From Casuarius casuarius (taxonomy: Eukaryota > Chordata > Aves > Casuariiformes > Casuariidae): a stretch of 64,000 nucleotides of DNA. A program made the position numbers and the translations under genes. Positions 28,051 to 39,819 of this stretch are shown here, one piece after another. Position 1 is the first letter of the stretch. Each line of letters starts with the position of its first letter. Location: assembly GCA_003342895.1 (NCBI GenBank), contig PTFA01000277.1:1-64000 (forward strand), in the 5' to 3' direction. The notes beneath the pieces are model-generated. The model saw nothing but the letters and a program-made list of their open reading frames with translations. It had not been told where the DNA came from and did no database searches.

Positions 28051-31000
28051 GCTGCTTACGTGTCNCCCTGCCCGGTTGTTTGTCCAGTTAAGTCAATAGC
28101 TTTGGTTTGACTCTCTTAAAGCCTCATCTTCCACGCTCCGGCGTCTGCACGTAAAGTTTGGGAGCACGGCAGGCGGGACGGGCAGCGGCTTGGCAGCAGC
28201 ATCCAGCTCTCAGGAGATCCAGGACCTCAAAACAAAACTGCTACACAGCTCTGAAAACAGGTAATCCATTTCTACAGGCTTGGTCTAAACAGTGACAACA
28301 ACAAGATTTTGGGGCACAGCTGGTAGCATTTAGCAGTAAACGCTGGTTTGAGGTAACCTGCTGTGAGCCACCATCATAGCCAGGCTCCCCCGGCTCAGCG
28401 CAGAGCTGCGGCTGCCCAGCCCCGAGCTCAGCATCTCCCAGCTGCAGACAGGTCTGTCCCCACGAGCAGAAATAAAGGGCGGATCTGCTGGTTGAACCAA
28501 CTTCCACCCTTCCTATCTCAGCGCCGTCACCCGGACAAAGTTCTTCCTGCTACAGCCAGTCCAACGTGCATGATGATTAAAGCCTCTGCTATTACCTTGC
28601 ATTATTTTTCCAAAACATAAAATAGGCATTATTCACCCTTTATAGCTTTCCGGAGCCACATCTTCTGTTTGCATCTCTCAGCGCTCGAGCTGGTACGTCA
28701 GCGCGGTAACCTTGCCCTTAATAGAAACAGCAAACAAACCAGCCGAACCCAGCACCCCGCTCGCAGGTAGCACTTTTCCCCGGTGCATCTCCAGGCACGT
28801 TTCAGAGGAGGGGGGTTGCACCACAGACGTAGGCAAGCGTGACTTTCAGGAGGAATCTGGAGCCCGCCTTTGCGAAAAATTGCTCTGGTTTGCAAGGCGA
28901 AAGGCCGGTAGCCCACGCTCGGCAGCTGGCAGCCCTCCAGGCCCACAGCCCGGTCAATGCACAACTAGCAAACGCGTAAAAGGTGTGGGTGCGTATGAGG
29001 GAAAGCCAGTCCCCGGTGACTCGGGTGATGAAATGTTGACACAAGGGTGGCAGCGCTTCGACGAATGCCTGATTAACACACCNGTTACCTGGGCAGACGA
29101 GTCCGAGGAAGGTTACGGAGCTCTTCAGGAGGCACGGGCACCCTCCTGACCGTCTTCGAAACCAAAGTCGTCCAAGCGGCTCTTGTTCCACCATCAAAAC
29201 ATCAAAAAAAAGCGCAGCTCTTTTTCTAAGCACTTGTTTATATTCTGCTTTCTGTGACAAAGATTAATACAGCACTTCAGCTCTGCTGTCTCCGATAAAC
29301 NTCTGGAGGCATTTGCTCATATTCTCTTTGAAATTTGGAGAGATTCAAGTGAGCCACAGAGACAATCTGAAGAACAGTATTAAACCGTTGAACCCATATT
29401 GCAAAGCAGATGAAAAGCCCTTCTGTCCTGTACCCAGAAAGTTGAAGGTTCNTAAGCTATTTAATGAGGCGTCAGTGGAAGACCTTCAACAAGAGCTTGA
29501 AATGGCTTTGCAATCCAGGTGAAAAGACATCTAAAAATGTTTCTTTTTTTGCCATTTCCAGATAAGGAAGCAAGTGGGATTACCTGGGGCAAAGTCCATC
29601 ATGAGGAGAAGGAGATATTACCCNTCATACTACAGGTATTTATTTCTATACAACAACTCTTTAGGAATACTGCATCAGAGAAGGGCTGCTTTAAGGAGTT
29701 GCTGGGTTAGGCGNTGGGTGAACCAACGGCTGCTCTCCGAGGTCAATGCAGCAAGAGGNGAGACCAAGCTGAACCTGTCCGGATGGCCCCACGGTGAAAA
29801 GGGGATTAATCTGCTCTATTGCAGAGGAGCTGGGCATGGCTGAACCTCCAGGAGCCACANGAGCTGAAAAACCATCGCCATCCCGGCACCGCGCAATTTT
29901 TCCTTTGCAATACAAAGCAGGAGCCTTCTGAGTCCTGAATACTGGTTTCAACATCTGCAGGTTTTAACATCTGAAAGACTTTTAGCTTCAAGCAGAGCAG
30001 GCATGGGGCCAATGCCAAGTACTCTTTGAAATCTCAGCCTCGACGTGCTGTTTAGGTTTTACGTAGTTTATTCAAAAGATGACAGTGAGAAAGAGACCTG
30101 TCCTCCGAGCAGGGACCAGAGCCAGGGCTTCCCCTTTGCTAGGTGCACCACGTCCTCCTCCTCTCCCGTGCGCGTGCAAAGCCAGCGGTTTTCTGCAAAC
30201 AGCTTTGGCAGCACAGGTAGAGAAATGCCAGGATCAACCCCAGGTGCCAGCTTTCNGCCAAAGCCTCGTTGGAAATCCCAGCTCAGATCCGGCCTCAATA
30301 AATGCCACAATACTGACTGGCNGCCCTTCCAGCACCGAAAGCACAGTAACTAAATGAATTACATCATATCCAACCTGCTAATATAACTCCACCAGCCATA
30401 TTTATGCTGGGCACTCACCGTAAGTAAATGCAACATGCTATTAAAAATGCTGACAAGCCTCCAAGCAGTTGCAGAGAGCAAGACCACCTTGCTGCAGCCG
30501 TGGTGAACACGTTCTCTCTTTTGCTACCAGAGCTCCCACAAAGCCCAAGAGAGCTCTACAAACACAAGGACCGCNTTTACGCACATAAATCCCGATAGCA
30601 GCACGGCCATTTCAGAGATTATTTCAAAAACAAAAGTGGGGGGGATGGGAGGGAGTTTTAAGCACCACTTTGCCGCGTTACATTTGATGTCAAGTTGGTT
30701 GTTTAGTTTTTGCCTGCGAGAGACTCCACCTCCTTCCCGAGTCCCCTAAACCCTGTAGAAAATCTATCCCAGTTTGGCTGCTGCCTCACACTTAGCAGTC
30801 ACGCAGGCGGGGATAACAACGCGTCCTCCGTCCCACCGCCGAGTCCAGACACCCGGCGCTTTGCAAAATCACTGGCCCAAACCAGAAGGTTTTCCACCTG
30901 GATTAAAACGCTTTATGGCTCGATACTTGCATTTATATTTTCTTAGCCCTGAAGATAATCTAAAGGGAGAGATTGCTTGTTACTGACCTAGGAAACCCTC

Positions 31001-31318
31001 CACCCCTCTTTTTCTCCCCCCTTTCTTTTTTTAGGGGAAAAGTAACTCAAAGGGGAGAGGTTTGGGGGGGGGGGGGGGTTGTTTTTTGCTCTTTAGCTAC
31101 GTGGAAGTGCCAGGCAGGGAGGCCCTTGCTGAGGAACGTCTTCCCTGGGCACGACACTGCATCGCTTGAGAAAGAGGGCAAGAGGACACCAGACATCGCA
31201 TCCCGAGGTCTCTCAGCAGCACTCGGTCGGTACGTGGGGATTCGTAACGCCTGCGACTACCGCAAGCAAGCCAGCAGATGCCAGAAGATCTGAGCTTGTG
31301 CCTCGCTGAAGAAAAAAC
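28051..31318. other. TSPAN15-TACR2 head-to-head intergenic region
   Basis: About 3.3 kb between the divergent genes. It contains many single Ns, a run of 15 Gs at 31064-31078 and the 5' UTR or promoter of TACR2, whose start site is not evident. Short open frames near 29.3-29.8 kb show no family I recognise. Confidence 0.6.
31064..31078. repeat. G15 homopolymer upstream of TACR2
   Basis: Fifteen consecutive Gs about 240 bases before the TACR2 start codon. It could lie in the promoter or the 5' UTR. Its length is unreliable in draft sequence. Confidence 0.85.
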
Positions 31319-31722
31319 ATGAGCGCAACCTCCCTTTCGAACGCTAGCAACGTCTCCCAGGCGGACTCCCTCGAGGACAGCGGCAANGGGACGGCCGTGA
31401 CCCAGTTCACCCAGCCCGGCTGGCAAATTGCGCTGTGGGCCATCACCTACTCTCTCATCGTGGTCGTGTCGATTGTCGGCAACGTCACCATCATCTGGAT
31501 TATCCTCGCGCACCGGAGAATGAGGACTGCCACCAATTTCTTCATCTTGAATTTGGCCCTTTCGGATCTGCTGATGTCTGCTTTCAACACCATCTTCAAT
31601 TTTATCTATGCCAGCCACAACGTGTGGTATTTCGGTGAGGAATTCTGCAGGTTTCAGAACTGGTTCCCCATTACCGCAATGTTTGCGAGTATTTACTCCA
31701 TGACAGCGATTGCTGCAGAGAG
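31319..31722 (+). CDS. TACR2: TACR2 exon 1 (N-terminus to TM3)
   Basis: 134 codons plus two bases of Arg135. Covers the extracellular N-terminus, TM1, TM2 and TM3 up to MTAIAAER. The donor is AG|GTAAGA. Confidence 0.96.
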
Positions 31723-34700
31723 GTAAGAGGTGAATGGGAAAGATAACGTCTGAAAAAACCTGCTGTAAGCTAATATATATATATGTATGATATATAATAT
31801 ATATAGCCATACTTTGTGCAATTGGCCCCCATCTACCTTGGCAGGTGCCTTATCCACAAAGGAGCAAATAGACTATGGGGTCAGATGCCCCATAGATGGT
31901 TATGAAATGAAAAGTAGATTCTTCTGCCTTATCCCTGGTCCGAATCATGCCCAAGTCTGCAACAAATGGAAGGGGCTTGAATTTTGTTGTTCCCATGTTA
32001 CATATGTTTCTCCCATGCACACTTTTTGGTTTNTTAAACCATNAGAAGGTCCCATAATTTGGACAGANCGGGAATTATGGGAATGTGNTGATTATACAAG
32101 ATGCTGAAAATATCAGAATCCATAATCCCACTTGCAAGTCCAGTGTAATCACAAAGCGACAGAAACACGGGAAGCGGATCAGAAATGGCAGAGCTGGTTT
32201 CAATGATTTACATGAATGATTTATTCCAGGGAGGGGGANAGTAATTACAGTGATTTTGTTTGACTTTTGAGGCAATTTAGTATTTTCNTAACACTCTCTT
32301 AGGATGTGCCAAGTCTCTTTTACTCAAGCTTAGATTTGTGGAGTCTGAATGTGTTTATGCTTCATTGTTAAGCAGCGTAACACTTTTTTTTCCATTTACT
32401 AGGAAATAGTCAAAAGTCCATAGCAATTTCCTTTCTTATAGGCAATGAAATATAAAAGTCTCTCCCAGCCCCCCTTGTGCTGCCTTGCCATCCCGGGCAA
32501 GCACAACCCATCATCCAGAAATACCTGGGGTTTCCTACCGCGTCCTCTTGCTGACTTTGCAGTTTCATACCGATTTCTGCCATTTCTTATCAAACACGCC
32601 TATCGGAGAGGCGCCCTCCCAGCTCCCGTGGGACCAGTGCCAGCGTCCCTCTGGAGCCATCCGAAAAGCATTGCCTAATCAGCGATCGGTGCGGCTCTCC
32701 CGGCGGCTGGTCCGGGCTGACGCACCCAGCCTCGGGAGCCCAGCGACAGACAAATCGAGCGAGATAAACAGGTTAGTGGCAAAGCGAAGCTCTGCCCTGC
32801 ACCGCAACGCCTACAGACACCTGGGTTACAGATCCATCCTGGATCGCCACGCCGCCTCCAAAACACAGGGTACTCGCTACTGCGGCCACTGAAAGGTTTG
32901 CTAATAAGAGGGAGCACCGAGGTACTCGTTAGCCTGCACTTGTGCAAATAAAAGCAAATTGCTATTTAGAAGTGGCAGCATCTCAATTTTAAACTCAAAA
33001 ACACTTTTGCTGTTCCTGGCTTTAAATCACAGATTGTTGATAACAGTTATTTTATATACATGTAGTTGTCCAAAAGAAAAAAAAANCCCTCCCTTTCAGC
33101 CTATCCTCACGGCTCCCTACTCCCATTCCTTGGGGACTGTTGGTAAAGTACCTATAAAGCCAAAATCTCTCGAGTCACACAGCAAGACTCAGAAAGAAAA
33201 CTTGGCATCTCCCCGCCAACCATATTTAGCTATTCTTTGCTTGACCTTAAAATAGATGCTGACACCGTCTCCTGGAAACCCGCAGCTTCCATTTATTGTT
33301 ATGAGAACCAGTGTCCTCTCGGGCTCCGTTGTTTAACTTCGATAAAACAGCGTCTNTGGAAGCGGTTTATCGTAAGGAAGGAGGCTAAGAAGCAGGAGGT
33401 CTCAAAGCCGTCTCTGCCCGCCANGGAGGAGGCCCCGGCGCTCCCGCTCGCCGCCGGGCACAGGACCATGCCACGTACCGGAGCGGCTGTCCCGGCTGCG
33501 GGAAGGGCAGCGCTCCAGGCAGGAGTGTACCAGTGGCTCACGCGTCGCGCTCTGGATAACAGCGTCTCCTGGGCCACCTCCGGGAAGTCTGCAGGAGAGC
33601 TGCAAGCTCCCCGGCACGGCCGATCCCGGCGCTTGGCCCAGGGCAACGAGGGGTGCCGGGACGTCCCAGGAGCAGGGGGCAACTCGGCCGCTCAGGAAAC
33701 CTCAGAAGATTGGGTTTCAGCAAACTATAACACCACAAGCTAAAGAAATGCAAGGCGACGTAAAAATTTGCCAGCTAAGGCTCTGATACCTTGCGGTGCT
33801 GGGCTACGTACGGTGCCGTGCGTCTGTGCCGTGTGTCCGTCCTATACCCTTTCCCAGGCAGATCCCTCTCCCAAAGGCCTGGCCGAGAGACAGCACAGAA
33901 TTTGTCAGGTTTTCCACTCTGAAAACGGGGAGGCAGTTAGCATTTTCCACTCTGTTTTGCCTTCGAAACAACCATGACGAGGAATACGAGCGGCATGATG
34001 AGAAATGCATAATTGATTAAGTCCTCGCTACAGCGCCATGCATTTCTGCACGGTGAACTTGAAACCGGGCGGCCCGGGGTAACCCAATAGTCAGATGTGC
34101 CGTGAGGGCTCCCGACGGGGGGGGACGGGAGGATCAGCCTTTCCAGGCGCTACAGCAATTACAGGCAGAAGCGGGTGGCACAAATTTTCCACTGCTAAAA
34201 TCAGTGGGAAAAAAATACAAGGTAAAGGATACACAAGACAGTGCTGCGGTGATAATATGGGGCATCGGAGACTGACGTTATTCGTGGGAACCACGTGTTT
34301 AGGCACCTTGCATCGGTGCCACAGCAATGCCACGTTCAGCTGTCGGTGTTATTTTAGGCGCACGGTACGTGTTCATGGGAGAGGTGAGGGCCAGAAAACT
34401 CTGCTGGCCTTTTTCAAAGCTCTCCGGTTGTAGCTCAGCCGGGGATTTCAGATAAGCTAGTTGGAAAAACGAACAAAGAAACAACAACGAAGTCAAAGCA
34501 AGGGGAAGACTCACAAAAGAGCAAACGAAGAAGGCACAGACGATTGCTTCCTCCCCACACTGAAAGCGTCCATCTGCGTGCGTTTAAGATACACTGCCTT
34601 AAGACTTGTAGTTGCTTCTCTTAAGAAATGATTAGCTCCTTCTAATTATTTATAGCTTTTAAATAATGAAGCCCACCATGTAATTTGATGAGTTTTTGCT

Positions 34701-37700
34701 CTTGCTGTATTTTTTTGCATAGTTTGTTGACGCAACAGTAAAAGCGGTACGCCCCTCTCTCGCAGGTACGTGGCTATAATTCACCCCTTCAAGCCCAGGC
34801 TCTCTGCGGGAAGCACCAGAATCATCATCGGCATCATCTGGCTGGTGGCGTTTGGGCTCGCCTTCCCGCAGTGCTTCTACGCCGAGATCATGATAGACAA
34901 CGGGACGACCAAGTGCGTCGTCGTCTGGCCGGATGACGTCGGGTGGAAGCACCAGCTCACGTAAGACCTTCTCGGGGGCGCGACAGAAACGAGGAAAGTG
35001 CAGGTTCACCTAGAAGTTAACCGTGACATTCATGTCTCCTCCAAAGCGTTGGCTACGGGCTGTACTGGGAGAGAGAGAAGGGGAAAACCTAGGGGAAACA
35101 TGCAGCCAGAGAGGGGTGTGGGATGGGGGCAACCCACCTCAGCTCGGTTTAAGCCGGCCATGGAAAAAGTTGCTGTGTGCTCATGCTCAGGCTAAAGAGG
35201 GGTGACACACCACCCTTTCCTGGCTTGCAGACTGGTTGCGAGAGCTAGCAACGCACTGAAGGGGTGCAGGGCGTCCCATCCCGGGGCAGAACGGAGGGAG
35301 AGCGGGTCACGTGAAGCTCCCCTCCGCAGCAGGAATTAAAAGAGGTTTCTCTCTGGGCCANGGAACGGGTCCCACGACCCAGCTCACGTGGATTCAAGAG
35401 AGAGCTGAGCGTGAAGTCTCAAAACAAGCAGTAAATCCTAGTTCCAAAACCTGTGGATTCTCCTCTCCCTCCTTCAGGCAGGCAAAAGCTGGCTGTTTTT
35501 AATGCCGAGAAGCCACACAATTAGCTAAAAATTACGCTCTTCCTTGCGGGAGAAAGAGGAGCGTGTTTCAAACACCCTAAAGTTTTACAGACCTCCTTAT
35601 CTGGGCACCTTTCTGCCCTCCCGCGAGCTCCTAGGCGATCTCCTCCTGCTCTCCAGGCAAGGCTGCTCAGGCAGATCAAACAAACGCTAGCCTGCCTTTC
35701 GGGGAGCTGCTGTGCTTAATCGTTATCACGCACTCGATACAAAGAGCAGGTTGAGAAATGTATCACGCAAAGCATATTTACGGGAAGGAGTAACGGAAGA
35801 ACCACGGAAAAGGAACGAATTGGTTAACAAAAAGGAAACGATTCTTCAGACCAGAACCAAGGGCTAAACTCCCCACGGTCATTCTCCACGGCGAACGCTT
35901 TTGCCCGGCTATCTGCACCACGGCTGTTTTTTCCCCTTCGCCTCCTCCATCTCCGAGGCACAGCTGGATGCCTCCTACAGTTAGCTGTTACCAAAGTAGC
36001 AGGTTTTCACACCGATCTGTGCCAAGTCGCAGAAGCTTCATGCAAGGGCCGAAACAGGAGCTTCCCGGCGCGCGGACAAAATTGCCGCCTGTCATCCCCG
36101 CAGGCTGGAAAGCTTGGTCCCGAGCCCCCGGCTAAAGAGCAGCAGCTCCCGACCGCAATAACCCCCTTGGTCCAGCGGCTCCCTTGCCCAGAACGGGGGC
36201 AGCTCCCGGCAGCTTTCCTCGAGAGGAAGCTGGAAGCCACGATCTCGGAAACTGTCCTGGTGGGTCTGCCGGCATGGACACCTGCAACGCAGAGCGGGGA
36301 GAAAAGGCCTCGCGCCACCGTTCACCTGCTTGTCCAAATACTGAGGAAAAGAAATACTAAGAAACCCACAGAAAAAGCAGAGAAATAGCCAGGTTCCTCT
36401 GTTCAGTGTGACTAGTTAGGCTATGCCTGGAAAATACCTCCAAATCCTCCTTCAGTGAGTAAAACCAGCTTTCAAGGTTTCTAGACTTTACAACAAAGGA
36501 AAATCCTTTTCTCTGGGAAAAACGTGCACGGTTATGATGGTGGAAGCAACTCAAAAAAGAAGAAAAAAATAAGAACACCACCCAACATTGTGACTGCCGG
36601 TGCATGAGGAATCTTGGATACGAAGGGACTGAATTTGTACAAGCCTCACCAAAATAAAGCACCTTAACTAGAGGGTTTTTTTTCCTGTTACAGGTTACCG
36701 CCGCAGGTAACCGCGCGGCGTTGTCAGGCTGGGAAGGACCACGCGCGCCCAGCCCTCGGTGGTCATTGCCAGCAGCGTGATCCTCAGTTTTACACTATTT
36801 GCATTAATTTGACATCCACTGTAAGCGAGCAAGCTGGTTGCTCCCTCCCCATAAACGGTGGTTGCTTAAAATAATCGGAGCCAAGGGTGGGGGAAGCGGC
36901 GGAAGCCCGTGGGGTAACGCGGGAGGCTGGAGAGNGCCTGAGCTCGCACACGGCCGAGGGAGAGGCCAGCGCGGCCTGGGTGGGATGCACGATTCAGCCG
37001 TGCGCGTGCTCACAGATAAAGACAAACAGCAACACGAACACGAGCCACGACTGCTCCTCGCTTTCCCTGTGCTACCGAGGGCGTAATCCCTCTTTCCTGA
37101 CCGCAGCAGCATAGCGAAGCTCAGGGCAGGTGGCCGTGCAACATACCCCGCTGGTGTAAAGATAAATAATACTCTGTCTGGGAAGAGCAGTGAACTAATC
37201 CAAGGACTGATCATCACAACACAAGAGAGCCGAGCCTTTCTTGTTTATAGAAGTCCCTGTAATGCTGCTCTCGGGCAAAATTTCTGCTTCTTCACGTTGT
37301 GGGGTTGGAGTTAGCGGGAGCCAGGCATATGCATCCAGAAGACGATTTCTGAAAGAGCTCTTCAAGCGACATACTGACTATGAAAACGTGCTTGTTTTTC
37401 TTTTTCAGGTACCACATTGCAGTGATCGTGTTGATTTATTTATTGCCTTTAATGGTGATGTTTGTTGCATACAGCATTATAGGAGTTACTCTGTGGAGCA
37501 GCGCAGTTCCAGGCAACCACGTTAATCGAGTCCGCTACGAGCATCAAGTTCATGCCAAAAAAAAGGTCAGAAGTTAAATTTAAAAATAATTACCCCCAGT
37601 GTCCCAGCCCTTCTGGCTTCAGCTCCAGAACAGAGCTTGCATTTGATACAAAATCTTGCGGGATTGGGCATGAAAGGATGACATATTTTGGGCCAAGGGA

Positions 37701-38887
37701 TAAGAGGCATTGGCCAGCAAGTATGAAAGAAAACTAAGGCAGCCTCCAGGGAAGAGAGGATCACATCATTAGGGAGGGGACTAGTTTGCCCAGAAACCCT
37801 TAGAGAGTAAAGAGCAGTATCCAGCAAATCCACACATCACAGGATAAGCCAGGGAAAACCTCTCCACCACTGTCTAGAGCTTTTAATATAACAGCAGTTC
37901 TCAAATTTCCCTACTGAGTCTCCTCTGGCTTAGTTGCAAGCAGCTTTCTCCAGAAAGCTCCCATCGTCCACAGGGAAACATATGCTGCAACGCCCTCCTT
38001 GTTCTCAATTTCCACCCTCAAAACTGCTTTCTTTCAGCCCAGCTCTATACACCACACGCAGTGCTTCAGGAGGGAAAAGCAAACACCAAAAACCAGCAGC
38101 ATTTTCCGCTCCCCCAGCAACCTGACGCTCGTGCAGAGGCCAAGGCGTACGTAACACGCTGCTTTTGGTTTTCCAGTTTGTGAAGACGATGGTGGTAGTC
38201 GTGATCATTTTTGCTGTCTGCTGGCTGCCTTACCACATATACTTCATCCTGGGGAACTTCAAGGAAGACATCTATCAGCAGAAGTACATTCAGCAGGTTT
38301 ACCTGGCCATCTTTCTGCTGGCCATGAGTTCGACGATGTACAATCCCATCATATACTGCTGTCTCAACGAAAGGTGAGTAGCACGCAAGGGAAAAGAAGA
38401 TCTCAGTCTGTAAGGGCTTACATCCCTGGAGGTGAGGACAAGTGTGATTTTGGAATGATGCACGTTCCAGGGCCAGGTAGACAAGTTAGTTTATATTCTA
38501 GTAGTAACATGAGATTAGTACACTTTTTTTTTCTTTAAGCCCTGCTTCCAGCCATCACTCTGACCCAAATCCTTTGATTTCAGTAGAAACCTTTTATTTC
38601 CCACGGTCATTCAGAGACAGACCGAGGTCACACATTTGTTCTTTTTCAGTGCAGAGAAGATGATCATTTTACCATTTAATTTCTCTTACGTTTACAGGTT
38701 TCGTTCTGGCTTCAAATTAGCCTTCTGGTGGTGTCCGTGCATAAAAGCAACCAAGAAAGACAAACTTAAACTTACGTCCCCATCCTATTGCCAGACGACC
38801 CACAGAAAGTCAAAAACATCAAGTTTCAACACGGAAACGCAATTCAATGAGAAGACATCATTTACGCTCGCTCGGCTAACACTCTGA
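31319..38887 (+). CDS. TACR2: neurokinin-2 (substance K) receptor, complete
   Basis: Rhodopsin-class, Gq-coupled receptor of the plasma membrane that prefers neurokinin A. Five exons (31319-31722, 34766-34960, 37409-37565, 38177-38373, 38698-38887) encode 380 residues, against 398 in human. An in-frame TGA at 31307-31309 and an A at -3 fix the start. N-glycosylation motifs occur at Asn8 and Asn11. TM1 has GN (54-55), TM2 has LALSD, and the loop disulfide pairs Cys110 with Cys185. TM6 has CWLPY (267-271), TM7 has NPIIY (308-312), and the tail has a CPC cysteine pair. Exon boundaries match the tachykinin receptor family: the first falls inside the Arg of the (D/E)RY motif. That motif here reads ERY (134-136) where human has DRY. 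The N at 31387 leaves residue 23 as Asn or Lys. TACR2 rather than TACR1 or TACR3 is chosen from exon text such as [11 protein letters not shown] and [10 protein letters not shown] and from its place between TSPAN15 and HK1. Confidence 0.95.
31723..34765 (+). other. TACR2: TACR2 intron 1
   Basis: 3.0 kb. Holds a TA-rich tract at 31771-31805, several single Ns (32033-32088 and later) and GC-richer blocks near 32.6 and 33.5 kb. No exon or named mobile element was supported. Confidence 0.75.
31771..31805. repeat. (TA)n-rich tract
   Basis: Interrupted TATATA repeat 50 bases into TACR2 intron 1. Confidence 0.85.
34766..34960 (+). CDS. TACR2: TACR2 exon 2 (TM4 and second extracellular loop)
   Basis: Begins with the G that completes Arg135, then [15 protein letters not shown]. 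Includes TM4 ([17 protein letters not shown]) and the loop cysteine in TTKCVVVW. Ends two bases into Thr200. Acceptor TCTCGCAG, donor GTAAGA. Confidence 0.95.
34961..37408 (+). other. TACR2: TACR2 intron 2
   Basis: 2.4 kb with mixed composition. No supported exon or repeat family. Confidence 0.75.
37409..37565 (+). CDS. TACR2: TACR2 exon 3 (TM5 and third intracellular loop)
   Basis: 52 full codons from [18 protein letters not shown] through TLWSSAVPG to HAKKK. The acceptor is a strong TTTTTCTTTTTCAG and the donor GTCAGA. Ends in phase 0. Confidence 0.95.
37566..38176 (+). other. TACR2: TACR2 intron 3
   Basis: 0.6 kb intron with no further feature seen. Confidence 0.85.
38177..38373 (+). CDS. 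TACR2: TACR2 exon 4 (TM6 and TM7)
   Basis: 65 codons plus two bases. Begins [20 protein letters not shown] and ends [10 protein letters not shown], covering the activation motifs of TM6 and TM7. Acceptor TTTTCCAG, donor GTGAGT. Confidence 0.96.
38374..38697 (+). other. TACR2: TACR2 intron 4
   Basis: 324-base intron. It contains a T-rich stretch near 38523 but no other feature. Confidence 0.85.
38698..38887 (+). CDS. TACR2: TACR2 exon 5 (C-terminal tail)
   Basis: One base completing Arg318, 62 codons and TGA at 38885-38887. Begins [14 protein letters not shown], with likely palmitoylated cysteines. The tail is rich in Ser and Thr ([13 protein letters not shown]), as expected for kinase and arrestin control. 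The distal tail is not conserved with mammals. Confidence 0.94.
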
Positions 38888-39813
38888 TTTTCTTCTCAAG
38901 GTTTGGGCTCTAAGCAGATTTTTAGAAGACTGAAGCAGGGGTTTTTTTAAGCAGCTCTCTTCTACAGGACTTTTGTGCAAATGCCAGCAGCATTGGAAGT
39001 AGTATAACGTAGTTCCAAACGTCACCAGCTATGGCTGCAACCTGAGCCCTTCCTGACACTCAGGACCGCAGGACGGAACAGAGATTTTGCCCTTAAAGTC
39101 AGAACATCAGCGATGCAAACCCCAGGCAGTGTCCACTGGTAGCATTTAAATTACTCTCATCCAGATGGTGATCTCCTCGTGTTCTCTGTTCCGTCAAGAT
39201 GCTAAAATCTGGCAAAATAGTGATGCAGCAGCAGCGCCAGGGGCACATCTGGACCCCGGGCTGGTTCGGGCAGCCGACTCCACGCGGCTCGGCAGCCCTG
39301 GGGCAGGCGAGACANGAGCAGGACCACCGGCGTGTGCTTACCACAACGGCAAATGCTGAAGCGCCCGGGAGTCTTGAGGCCAGGCTGGAAAGCCTGCCCC
39401 GAAACTTGCCTCAATTCTGGGATTTTCAGGCCTGCAGTTTTCACCAGCACCATCTCTCATTCACAAAAAGTGAGAAGCCATTCTTTGAAAAATCACAATC
39501 ACATGGATTTCCATGACTTTGGACTAAAATATGGCATCATTTTCCTCTTAAACCGCATTCAAGTGGTTCCTCCAACTTTCAATATGCTATTTGCAGCGTT
39601 AGCAGCTTGGCTCGCCCTCCCCTGGCTAGAGACTGTCTCCAGCACAAGGCAAGGGGAGCACGAAGAGCAACCCAGTTCCAGCTCCTGTGCCTCCTCCTCT
39701 TGGTCCCAACCACAGCCCGACCCACGGCTGTCTTGTCCCAGACAGCCTCTTCCTTCTCCCTACCTAGACTTACCCCATCTTCCTCTGCACCGTTCTTCTC
39801 TGCTCACGTAAGG
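38888..39813 (+). other. TACR2: probable TACR2 3' UTR
   Basis: Non-coding stretch from the stop codon to the first AATAAA on the plus strand. The extent is inferred from that signal only. Confidence 0.45.
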
Positions 39814-39819
39814 AATAAA
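39814..39819 (+). promoter_or_regulatory. TACR2: candidate TACR2 polyadenylation signal
   Basis: AATAAA in the context AAGGAATAAAGGC, about 0.93 kb after the stop codon. A TTATGTGCAG element lies about 30 bases downstream. Confidence 0.5.

Noticed and set aside
26529..28091. 520-codon open frame across the CA-rich tract and gap
   Set aside because: It is low-complexity His/Thr/Pro text plus 460 N read as X; not a protein gene.
29313..29800. Run of adjacent short open frames upstream of TACR2
   Set aside because: No family recognised, interrupted by stops and Ns. A 9-base inverted repeat (29441-29449 with 29482-29490) is too short to support a structured RNA.
31097..31810. 237-codon open frame on the minus strand across TACR2 exon 1
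   Set aside because: It is the antisense shadow of a GC-rich coding exon and has no recognisable domain.
34425..34500. TAGCTCAGCCGG resembling a tRNA A box
   Set aside because: No matching B box follows at the right distance and no cloverleaf can be drawn.
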